A DNA stretch of 64,000 nucleotides from Morinoia aosen (taxonomy: Eukaryota; Arthropoda; Malacostraca; Amphipoda; Talitridae), in contig CM059557.1 of NCBI GenBank assembly GCA_030386875.1, forward strand, positions 57,986,514 to 58,050,513, written 5' to 3'. Made by a program: the position numbers and the translations under genes. Numbering within the stretch: the first letter of the stretch is position 1; the number at the start of each line of letters is the position of its first letter. The notes below the pieces were generated by a model. That model saw only the letters and a program-made list of their open reading frames with translations. It was not told the origin of the DNA and did not search any database. This document shows positions 23,701 through 33,481 of this stretch, one piece after another.

Positions 23701-24835
23701 TTAGCGCCCACACAATACGGCGGTGGCGGGCACACACGCGTAGCTGCGGGGATAAGCAGGCGGTCTGGTCACGCGACCGGTGCCGACCCCATCCTGCTAG
23801 ACTGCCTCGGCTTCACGCACGTCCAGGATACGGTCAAGAAAACATGTTCATGTATACTCAAACTACAGCGTTATAGCGCGTCCTTGTTCTGAATTACAAC
23901 TACGAACAATTGTGTTACGTTGGTTTTCAAATTGCATGGGAGCATTATTTGTGCTTCACAAAATGCGCAGCGAATCAAATGAAGAATTCCGAGATAATAG
24001 CAACTTCAATATTAATCCCAAAACAAAAATTTTCGCTAACTTACGAAGTTAAAAACTTCGGACAACGCAAATTCATTCACAATCAACTACGAAAGCATAC
24101 AAACAATGATTTTTAAACGTTTCATTGGCATGAAATATTTTTGGTTACACACGTGAAACATTAAGAAATGCAAATAAAGAAAAGAAGCATAAAATTTTGT
24201 AAAACCTATAAATCCTGAAACCGCTATTAAAATATTTGTATATTATGAGTACAAAACCGTAAAATCAGTGATCTCCTGGTAAAGAATAATATTTTCAGAT
24301 CCAGGGTCAGTGACGTAGCGAAAGCAAATGTAATTATCAGTTCAAATGCGACAGAAGAGAATGCAAGCGTCTCAATAACAGTTACATTAGCATGACTAGG
24401 ATGACCCTGAAACAAAGATTGACTGCGCACAAGTACCAAGGTTCGATTTTTGATCAATTTCGTGTTGAACATGGTTCTAAGTCCTCGAATGAAGATCTTT
24501 ATTCAAATACCAAAATTTTGTATCATGCAGTTAAAAAAGAACATATTCAAATAATAGAAGCCTTACATATTCATTAATTCAAACCGTCTCTCAATGAAAA
24601 TACCAGATTTTTTTGCTCTAAAACTATTCAATAGGACTGTAGCTTAGAAGTTCGAATCTCACGCTTGATCTATCATTTTGCCCTTGCCTCTGGTACTGTG
24701 AACATGTAGCTGTTGCTCAATATTGGCTAGTCATCTAGAGATCAGTATTCCTATAGTAAAAATTATTTACCTCTAGTCATCTTGCAATGTGACCTATGTT
24801 AGTTTTTATATCGTCTGATTCTGTTTTTGCATTTG
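20719..24835. other. Intergenic DNA, no gene recognised
   Basis: Mixed composition. Opposite-strand open frames include 20705-21046, 21573-22025 (150 codons), 22053-22280 and 22709-22966, none with a domain I recognise. GC-richer patches lie at 22780-23270 and 23460-23830. A fragment GAAGTTCGAATCTCACGC near 24650 resembles a tRNA T-arm, but no cloverleaf can be built around it. Confidence 0.4.
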
Positions 24836-25000
24836 ATTTACACTTTTAGTATTGTGACTATAACACTTACTTCGTATTTTTCAGCCTGAAGATGATGTGC
24901 GTACATCGAAACGTTGCTTTTTATAAATAGACAGTGATATCAAATTTTGTAGCGAGTGTTTTAGTAAATATGTTGAACAATTTTCTTCGTCTTTTAACGC
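24780..25000 (+). mobile_element. Solo Penelope-like terminal repeat with hammerhead-like core
   Basis: The plus strand reads CTGAAGA, T, GATGT, GCGT, ACATC, GAAACG at 24893-24915. This is the CUGANGA, stem II, GAAA order of a hammerhead core, with a perfect 5-bp stem and one extra T before it. The upstream string CGTATTTTTCAG also precedes the core of PL2 at 32.7 kb. There is no second arm here, so it would be a solo or truncated terminal repeat. Boundaries are approximate. Confidence 0.45.
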
Positions 25001-25204
25001 GTGCAGAACTGGAAAAATTTCGTAAGGTTGAGAAATTAGAAAAGAAATAAGAAACATAAGTTATCAACCATCAGCGTATCATTTCTATTTTGAATTTAAC
25101 AGCCTCATCAATGCAAAACGTATCTCTTAAAATAAAAATGAGAACTACTGCTGTATTTGTGTCACGGAATAATGTTGTACAGAGACATTAGAAAATTTAG
25201 ACTG

Positions 25205-25290
25205 TGTATTACTGCCCAATTTAAGATTCCCTAACTACAACAAAGGCGATCTCAAGAATGCGAAAAAAGGTGATCATTTAATATGATCTG
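25205..25290 (-). mobile_element. R1 fragment, tail-proximal only
   Basis: TTCCCTAACTACAACAAAGG followed by CGATCTCAAG and CATTTAATATGATC matches the tail-proximal 80 bp of R1, then is cut where the next R1 copy begins. Confidence 0.45.
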
Positions 25291-25292
25291 TA

Positions 25293-25612
25293 GAAACTGA
25301 GGATTAAAAAGTTAGTTTAAGCCTTCTTACCCACAACAAGGGTGTTCCAAAGAAAGGAAATAAAAGGGCACCGTTTAGCATGGAGTTTAGGGAACAGGAA
25401 TCTATGCACCAGGTGCGTTCCCACAGACGACCTCCGGCGCACAGAAACAGTGAGCGAGGAAATAAGTTTATGAAACAACCTTTCAAAGTTGGAGAAGAAA
25501 GGTACTGAAAACAAGACAGCAGAGGACTCAAAAAGTATTATCTGCAACAAAACAAACCACGTATTTTATTTCAATCTTCAGTTCGGGACCACACATTTTC
25601 CCCCTGAGAGTG
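25293..25612 (-). mobile_element. R1 copy e
   Basis: An R1 copy with GATTAAAAAGTTAGTTTAAG at its left edge, the GGAATCTATGCACC core, AGAAACAGTGAGCGAGG and AAGACAGCAGAGGACTC sections, and a truncated right edge at CATTTTCCCCCTGAGAG. It follows a short R1 fragment, so this locus has been hit twice. No clear duplication was found. Confidence 0.65.
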
Positions 25613-25674
25613 ACCACTACAAGGTAATGTGCGCTTCATAATCGAGACTTTGTCATAATCATAATCCCACACGC

Positions 25675-25895
25675 TATAATTAAGTAGTGCACACGCGATA
25701 AACAAGGCAACATACACGGGATTAACAAGGTAATATACACGGGATGAACCGGTAATGTACACGGGATAAACAAGGTAATGTACACGGGATGAACCGGTAA
25801 TGTACACGGAATAATCAAGGTAATACATCCAGAATAATCACTGTAATGTATACGAGATAATCAAGGCAATATTTAGGCCATAAACAAAGTAACGT
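25675..25895. repeat. Alternating 22/23-bp tandem repeat, about 9 copies
   Basis: Units such as GGGATAAACAAGGTAATGTACAC (23 bp) alternate with GGGATGAACCGGTAATGTACAC (22 bp) in the centre and decay at both sides, so the best unit is a 45-bp dimer. The array begins just beyond R1 copy e. The 85-codon minus open frame here is repeat-derived. Confidence 0.85.
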
Positions 25896-28800
25896 CAAAC
25901 ACACAATAATGATTTTTTATGGGCAAACTCGCGTACACTTTCAGAAAACGCGTACCCAAAATATTCCATTTAACTATTTGGTACGCATGTAGGATTATCG
26001 TAAACATACACTTAGAATTCAATTGTATTCCTTAATATTCTTATTTATACTGAAGACTATTTTATAGAGATTACAGGTTAGTTAACTACGGAAGTTATTT
26101 AAAGCTAAATACCACTCAGGGCACAGAGTTGCGTGTATGGTTTGCACACAATTTTTTTTTGCAGGAACTCCTTTCACATACTTTGTATTCCTATAGCCAT
26201 TTTCATCGAAAGTCAATCCCTCTTTTCCCCAGAAAAATATTGGGTAAATAGTCATTTTCCTTCGTTTTATTCTGAACATTAATAGTCACAGGAAGGTGGC
26301 AGTCTATTTATTAACAAGGATATATTATAGCAATATATCCTACTGATACATAAGCCGAGACTGTACTCTCTGATCATAAAAACGAATGAATTATAGCTAG
26401 TAAATACATCATAATATTTGAGGATGAGGGCACACTACATAGTCTAATCTCTACACATATTAAATATTCAACACTAAAGAAGTTTACCTATGAAAACTAA
26501 TACTCATTTGAAAGCGACTTTCATTTCTTAATAAAAAGAAATCAATTCGTAGGGTTTTTGAGAGAATCACTACACATTAAATTCATTCACGCACCACACG
26601 CCAGCACAACACCAATCTACACCATGAGTGCCCTCTCTCGTCTACTACATGACGCTCATGTTCAATTCACGTCCCAACCAATATTAACAGGAGATCTTTA
26701 ACACCAAGACTCTACGAGCGAAAATTTGGTATACTCTCACTAAGCTACTCAGAAAAAACGGAAGCTGAGTAGTCGGAAGCCAAAAAATAAATGCTGCCAT
26801 TGAAGAGTGAGTTGAGAGGAAGAATCCTCACGGCGGCGTAGATGTGCTACCAAATGAATGCGAGGGACAAGACTCGTGTCTTGATAAGACCGAAACGAGC
26901 TCATCATGCAGGCAAGATGGCTAGCACAGGTTCATATTCGGCACGGGTCTCTACCTTAAAATTCCCCATAAAAGTAATGTTTATGGCAGTAAAGAGCCTC
27001 AAGAGTCTCTAAAACTCGCTACGCGCACTAAACTTTAGGGAAACACCGCAAGGATGAAAACCAGAAATGATAGCTTAAAACGGGGCTGCAGGTGCTTGAG
27101 AAGCGCCAGACACCGCCTCCATGCACCTCATTCACCGCACCCACCACAGTTGGGCTCCGAAAACCAACACTTTTCCTCACAAGTCAATTATCAGATTGAA
27201 TGACAACACGTTGCCTGTCATGTCGTGTGTGTTTGCCTGAGAGCGCTGAATAAAGTTTCCGTAATATCATAGATTCTAAATTGCACCCCCAGCACTTTTA
27301 GACGAATTTTAAGCAAATCGTAGGTCATTGCTATGTCTGACAAAGGGAAACTGAGCACGCGCCACTCGCTTCCGTGATGTGTTCATGTGAAGCAGGCCGT
27401 GATTCTCGGGGTGTCGCAAGATAACTAAGGGAAATTTTTATAAACGATGTCATAGACTAAATCTAATGATTTCTGGGGCTGAGAACGTAAAAGCTTATCT
27501 TCACATAATCATTATAGCCATTATAAGTAACTAGGAATATGCAAGGAAAATTGTTTATCTTAGCAGGGCAACAGAATGCACTAACTGTTTTCGAAAACAA
27601 GAATGAACACAGATTCCTTTTTACGGTAATAATTAGTCGGCATTGACCTACGACAAGAACGAAATTTCAATTTCAAACGATACATGAAATCTCTTAGACA
27701 GTCTTTAACGGTTAATGTGTAATACATTCAGCAAATTATTTAAAATATATGAAAGCTAAAAAAGAAATTCGAACGAAGAATATATTTGTTTCTGTTGACA
27801 TATTAGCGCGTTCAGATCCCTTTCCATTCAAACGTCATCCTAGAATAATACATCACTTTGAAAATTATGTCAAGATTTCAACGACATTTCTGCGATATTT
27901 TCACAGCATCGTCACTGGCGTATTACTTTTCGAGTGTTTTAAATCATTCACTATTGCATACCGTCGAACATATAAATAATTATACATGGATTTGACGAAA
28001 GGCTCACCCTCTTAGAAAACACTAAAAAACTAATTGACAAACTGTTTATGGATTGGCCAGTTTTCTTCAGATTCATTAAGTTAGCTGAGGGTTGCGCTGT
28101 ACTATACTCATGAAGTTAAAACCAGTGACACAGATAAACACAACAACTCTCAACACGCGACAATGAAACCAAAGCAGCAGCTCCATTGAAGACACGCAGC
28201 AACATGCGATCACGAGTATCCCAATCCAAAACGTGTGGAACACAAGACACTCGCGACACATGCACCGCCAGCCATTCGCGAAGCTAGCACTAGCAAATCG
28301 TCGATAGGAAGCGGCTTTGCGTAAACGCCGCGCCACACTGAGAGCGCGAGCCATCAGCGTGGTATAATTGAAGCCATTGGCAGGCCTAACGACGCACATT
28401 GCCCTAATCAAGTGAACACCAATAAAAGATTTTTTGCGCGTACGGTCACAAGTCCAAGTACTTTTAGAGGAATAAGATCGCAGTACTTAGGTTTACACTT
28501 AAGGCTAGAAGCGAGCGCCAGTAGATAAACGGAAAGAAGAGGTGGACATTTTACGGTGAGCCTGACTCCAATGTTACAGTCGGTACTGAAACATGACTAT
28601 ACTATATTTTGACTCGATACGAATAGCATAAAAATTGCCAACACTGATAAGACTAAGATAAAAATAATTAAATTCGCCAATGCTAGGCAATGGCCAGTAC
28701 ACACTGATCAACTACACCCTCAAACTTCAAATCAACGACGGTGTCTAAACAAGGTAGATAGTGTCATGTTGGCGTTCGTCAAGTACAAGCACGCACTGAA

Positions 28801-31357
28801 ATGATTACAAACAGCCTGCGGAGCATTGGTTTACCTTCCATTTTATAATTTCTGCACAGAACTACTAACGCAATCAGAGTTAACCATAACGCACGAGTGG
28901 AGCGAGCGCGACGACAAAATGTAGGACGCCAAGTAAGTGGAGCGCAGAATGCGAGGACGAACACAAGCCGGCCTGCATTCTGTTAGGCTAAACGATTTTC
29001 CGTCAACGGGTGAGCATCAAACAATAAACGGATTCGCCAGAAGGATCAAATTTATGATGCGTCAGTCCTAAATGAAAGTCAACATTGTAATGACGGCAAC
29101 AATTCGCAGCAGGTTAACTTTAGTGTTTACTAAGAAAGATTCGCAAAATAAAACGCTTAATTCGAACGATCAATAGAACTCCATTTTAAATCCACATTCT
29201 TGTCTTTTAAAATAGGAACACTTTCAGTAGCGAACAAAGAGTACGTCAAGCAAATGCGCTCGCATATTTTACGTATTGGTAGCGATCTAGAGCACCTATA
29301 AAAGTTTGGACAATTTCAAAAGTTGAGGGCGGCTCATCGCAATGGATGTAAGGATGACTGGGCTCTCCACGCCTCTTGATCCTCGGATGACAGATTGGCG
29401 ACTTGCGTGCGCTGATTTCCTCGCCGCCATAACGTCAATAGGCGGCAAATCGAAAACGCTCAATAAATATTTGCAAGAGAATGAGCTACGACCGCGTATT
29501 TTTCACGCGCTCCAAGCCGACATGCAAGTGGCTCAATCAATGGAGGCTGTTAGACGACCAAAACATTGAGCTTTTTGTATTCTTTCAAGACAAATGCTAA
29601 AAAATCATTGATCGATTAAGCACTTTAGCAAAGGTGACCACCACAAAAATCGCATGAATAATTATGCAAACGAACCATGCAACTAAATAAGCACTGGTAG
29701 TCAAGATAGAAAATAAAAAAAGATGGGAAAACTCATCAAGGGCAGCTCATGCCAATACTACATGATTAACACGAGTACTCGAGATGTCGTATTGATGATT
29801 CACTACAGTATCAGTTGCACTCGAATGATTTCCACGGAGTAAAAATCACAGAAGTTTGGCGACAACATCGGGTACCAAGCATGAGTCTTTTATTGGCAGA
29901 ATGCACTACAATCATAAAAAAGTATCGCAGTAATCTCAAGGCAATAAAAAGTTAAACAAAATAAAATTGGAAAATTAACACAAATAGCGCATTAAAGGAC
30001 AATCTCATACATGAACGCACTTAAAACGAGGTAAAACAAAACACAACCTCATTCAAGCTTATTCTATTTACAAAAGCTTCTCACAAAATATCAGTGCTGA
30101 TGTAACGGTAGTGTAGTTAGGAAAACATAACTCTACAACTCCTCACAGCACGCGAAGAGGTGACGCTGATTTCATCCGGCAGCCCCGCGATACATGGCGA
30201 GGTGAAACACCCACTCAACGGTGCACGCGTGTGCCAAATGGAAGAGATGAAAAGTGAAGGCAGCGGACCGGAATCCCGCACAAAATCACCTAGACTGCTT
30301 CAGTTACTAGGACTGTCTTACAGCTTCACGAAATTACGAAACACGCCTTTGCAAATCTAATAAAATCGTTTTCGATATGTTTCCATGTTCCAGCACCCAC
30401 TCACATCATTGCTTTATTCGGCGCTAAGGAGATCATACATCACCTCTCCAGGTCACGCAACCAGCATCATGCCCCAAAATAGATTTTCAGCCTGATCGCT
30501 TGAAGCACTCAGCCTTGGAGCAAGCAGCAATGCGTCCCCTTAGATGCCCTAACCAGATGCTCGGCCTTTATTAATCCATAAATCTGGACGAATAAAACCT
30601 CTCAATAGCGGATGCCTTATATTGAAAGGATGGTCGGCCAAAAATCGGAGGAGCCACTCGGTCGCTACACCTGCGCACAAGAATGCCGGCGTTGGCCGGA
30701 CAAAGGCCAAGCGCGGGCACCAGTGCAGCCAATATATCTCAAGGGGGTCCAAAGTAGCAGGCATTCAACCGAAAACAGTGTTTGGCTGAAATTCATCTCA
30801 CGGAAACTAATCGCCGGACGATTTGCAAGAAAAAAATTGATTTCTTCATCCATCGGGAGGGAACAAATTAACTAACCCTCGTTTCACAAATATAAGATTT
30901 TCACCAATCAACACATAGGCCTGGTAAATGTTGCTTTTCCATTGCCTGTGTGTAAAACATTTTTATCAATAAGTGTTATGTGTACGACAATATTGACAAA
31001 AAACTTGAAACTAAGACAAATAGAAATGATGAGTTCTTGCAGAGGGCAGTAAAACGAAATGAGTTGAAGTTTTACTAGTTTAGTGTGAGCAACGTCCATT
31101 GAAAAAAAAAACAAGAACATCGCTAACGTTACTATTGCAACTTCAGTCTCACAACACCACAAGAATATATAGTTTAACGACGCCTGCGAAAGGCGTTAGG
31201 GAGCTAAAGCTAAGGTAAAAAAACAGTTTAACAACGAAATCACCAACTACATTCGTAACTTTATTTTTAGTCCTAAAGCAACTAATTATGAGGCAATGAT
31301 GCACCAAACACTAACTTAGAGAAATCCCTTATATTTTCAAGACACTCTAAAGCAGCA
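25896..31357. other. Intergenic DNA, no gene recognised
   Basis: AT-rich with several short open frames and no recognised array. The frame at 29342-29569 (75 codons) is somewhat protein-like but matches no family I know. A short perfect hairpin (ACGCCT, loop, AGGCGT) lies near 31182-31199. Confidence 0.4.
27840..27930 (-). mobile_element. Possible degenerate relative of the hammerhead-like repeat
   Basis: The minus strand reads CAGTGACGATGCTGTGAAAA then TATCGCAGAAATGTCG. Order and spacing recall the CTGATGATG, stem, CGAAACG core seen elsewhere in the window, but both key boxes are altered. Resemblance only. Confidence 0.2.
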
Positions 31358-31671
31358 TTAAGCCCATATTAGACGGTGAACAAAGCTGTGAACATTTGTG
31401 CGCGACAGCGCTAGCTCCACCCATTTTCTCTCTTTCTGTCGCAACTCTGCTCTCTTTCGCGTTGTGGCAGCGTACAGGAGTGTGAACTTTTCTGATCGGT
31501 CTCTGCGCGATAGGTTGAGCATGTTCATGGAGCGCTGTGCCAGTACTGCTCAGTGGTCCGTGAGACTTGGTATATGAAGGATGTCTGCGATTAGTTATGC
31601 TCTCCCTTCACCTCCTTCGCCGCTTGCTGACTGGTCTAGGCGGTCGACCACATTATTCATCCAGGCTCTCA

Positions 31672-31889
31672 TGATGGCTTGTGTTGAAAAAATTCACAAA
31701 ATAAACACTGAGGAGGAAGGAAATGCTTTATTCGGGACATATATCGCTTGCGAATTAAAAAAAATGGATAATATCAATAGAAGAGTGGCCATGAAGCTCA
31801 TGAATGATGCATTATTCATGGGAGGGTGTGGTATTTTAAAAGTTGGTGCACACATTGTAAACAGCGGTGACGATATCCGTTTTTCCTAA
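31672..31889 (+). pseudogene. Harbinger Myb/SANT-like accessory protein, C-terminal remnant
   Basis: The frame ends in a segment (NALFGTYIACELKKMD, then RRVAMKLMNDALF) that fits the conserved C-terminal motif of Myb/SANT- or MADF-like proteins: an acidic lead-in, FG, an aliphatic and basic helix, then a second helix. In PIF/Harbinger transposons this second gene encodes a DNA-binding protein that works with the transposase in nuclear import and end recognition. The N-terminal DNA-binding region is absent. The upstream part of the open frame (31581-31671) is terminal transposon sequence shared with element A. The assignment rests on motif resemblance and on its position inside the element. Confidence 0.55.
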
Positions 31890-31929
31890 TTAATAAATTG
31901 ATGTCACCAGTTAAACTAGTTAAAAATGC

Positions 31930-32359
31930 TAAGGAATCGTGTATACGCTATGGAATCAGAACCGCAGTTTTTTATATTAAGTTTCCTGATAACATTATGT
32001 TTATTATTCAGCCTCCCTTTTTGAAAATTGAATTATTCATTAAACTAGTATTACGTACTCTATTGAGTCACAAGGAATTACAATGTATGATGAGCCGAAG
32101 TTTTTTATGTTATTTTCTCCGTTAACATTGTGTTTATTATTTAGCCTCCCTTTTTTGAAAATGGAATTATTCATTAAACTAGTATTACGTACTCTATTGA
32201 GTCACAAGGAATTACAATGTATGATGAGCCAAAGTTTTTTATGTTTTTTTCTCCGTTAACATTGTGTTTATTAATAGCCTCTCAGTTCAAAATTGAATTA
32301 TACTATAAAATAGCGCTGTGAACTTTGTTGAACCAAAATGAATTACATTTTATGATTTA
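31930..32359. repeat. 133-bp tandem repeat, about 3 copies, inside Harbinger B
   Basis: The landmark GCCTCCC or GCCTCTC recurs at 32011, 32144 and 32277, exactly 133 bp apart. Units 1 and 2 share long identical stretches (for example GAATTATTCATTAAACTAGT and ACGTACTCTATTGAGTCACA). Unit 3 and the outer edges are diverged. It lies in the transposon interior and ends against the PL2 insertion. Confidence 0.85.
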
Positions 32360-32369
32360 AATGCATTAT

Positions 32370-32777
32370 GAATCAAATTAGGTTGTACGACTCGACATAG
32401 CTTTAAAATGAAGGTAATAGCAAAGACTATCGATTTAAAAGACATTTTTGTTAAGAACGAACGTTTCGACCACTAAGGTCATCTTTTCCGTATTAAGTTC
32501 TGCTAACTCAGTCACTGATTTACGTATTATCGAATCCCTCTTCATTAGCCGATTAAAACCCGATCTAAACGATATGCAGTCGTGCCACCCCTTAAAAATA
32601 GCTTCTGTTTAAAGTTTTTTACCGTTATTGTTTTTTGTGTAATTTTTCCTCAATCTATGAATGTATTTTTTCAGTGTATTTTTCAGACATCCGCTGATGA
32701 TGACCTTAGTGGTCGAAACGTTCGTTCTTAACAAAAATGTCTTTTCAATCGATATTCTTTGTTATTTCCTTCATTTC
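32370..32777 (+). mobile_element. Penelope-like foldback element with hammerhead-like core (PL2)
   Basis: Inverted arms of about 78 bp (from 32407 and ending at 32777) differ at only about four positions. The element is flanked by a perfect 10-bp duplication AATGCATTAT (32360-32369 and 32778-32787). The right arm holds the full core at 32694-32720: CTGATGA, T, GACC, loop, GGTC, GAAACG. The left arm is truncated inside the CTGATGA box. About 37 bp separate the left arm from the duplication. This mirrors PL1: the complete arm touches its duplication, and the truncated arm is followed by a short extension. No protein is encoded. It lies downstream of the transposase donor site in Harbinger B. 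Confidence 0.7.
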
Positions 32778-32855
32778 AATGCATTATTTCATTACTCTCA
32801 TTTTTCGTTCCTGTTGAGAATGGAATTAAATTATTCAATAACTACATTGGCTTAC

Positions 32856-33313
32856 ATATTCATCCTTCAATGCGTTGTAAATAACGTCACATGTCTTGGG
32901 AATAATGTACGACAGGCTTGGCTGAGAGATTCGTGATGAGTATTGAAGGGAATTGTAAGACCCCCATTTGCCAAGAATCGCAATGTTGCATCTAGACGCT
33001 CTCCAGGTGAATTGCTCTCTCTCATATTAGTGTCATTCCTCTTTATTAATGAAGAAATCTTATCCAATAAAGATGAAAATAAAACAGGAGTCATTCTAGT
33101 ATTATTCATAAAGGAAGATTCATCCTCATTTCGAAGTTCTCTGAAAATAGTTGTGAAGCTACTACGCTGACGACGTCTTTCCAACCATTTCTTCATCCAT
33201 TTGGGTCGACGCTTTCTACGGCGGTCAATAGCAGACGCGCAAGCAGCTGTTATGCCAAGAAGAAGAGCTAACTTTGCATTTTTAGGCAGCACCATGATGA
33301 CTGCACCATCCAC
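32856..33313 (-). pseudogene. PIF/Harbinger transposase, N-terminal exon with frameshift
   Basis: The minus-strand product opens at a methionine (33313), has a basic segment (RRRKRRPKWMKKWLERR), then the family's N-terminal signature: FRELRNEDESSF, MTPVLFSSLLDKISSLI, and SPGERLDATLRFLANGG. At the G run near 32960-32965 the frame breaks. One frame over, the expected helix-turn-helix-like continuation is visible (LQYSSRIS and LSYIIPKTCDVIYNALK), so one base appears lost. The coding stretch ends at GAATAT followed by GTAAGC, a good splice donor at 32856/32855. The downstream exon with the DDE triad is not found; PL2 lies beyond it. The product is related to HARBI1-type nucleases. Decayed, not functional. 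Confidence 0.8.
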
Positions 33314-33481
33314 GTTCGTATCTCGTACGCTACTGAGCGCCGTGTCTGTTGTTGACCAACACCGAATCGTCTAATAACTTTGTTGTGTGCTTGTTACGGC
33401 GGCTGCCTGACTTCGAAGAAGAGAGCGCATCTCTCGTACCGGAAAGTTCACAGCTTTGTTCACCGTCTAATATGGGCTTAA

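Larger units (their letters stand above)
31361..33478. mobile_element. PIF/Harbinger-type transposon B (2.1 kb), decayed
   Basis: The two ends form a perfect 33-bp inverted repeat starting AGCCCATATTAGACGGTGAA. Both sides are flanked by TTAA when the palindromic edge is included, which fits a TTA or TAA duplication. Inside are the C-terminal part of a Myb/SANT-like accessory protein on the plus strand (left) and the N-terminal part of a transposase on the minus strand (right), the two-gene layout of animal Harbinger elements. The DDE catalytic half of the transposase is missing. The middle holds a 133-bp tandem repeat and an inserted foldback element (PL2). It shares terminal sequence with element A. 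Confidence 0.85.

Noticed and set aside
24590..24700. tRNA gene or tRNA-derived SINE
   Set aside because: Only a T-arm-like GTTCGAATCTC is present; no matching A box, anticodon arm or acceptor stem can be folded.
27749..27979. 76-codon plus frame as a conserved peptide
   Set aside because: Its C-terminal half (KISTTFLRYFHSIVTG) translates the degenerate hammerhead-like repeat motif on the opposite strand, so the frame is element-derived.
31358..33481. piggyBac element, because TTAA flanks both ends
   Set aside because: The internal coding remnants are of PIF/Harbinger type and the sister element at 19119-20715 has a TAA duplication, so the TTAA is better read as TTA/TAA next to the terminal A/T.
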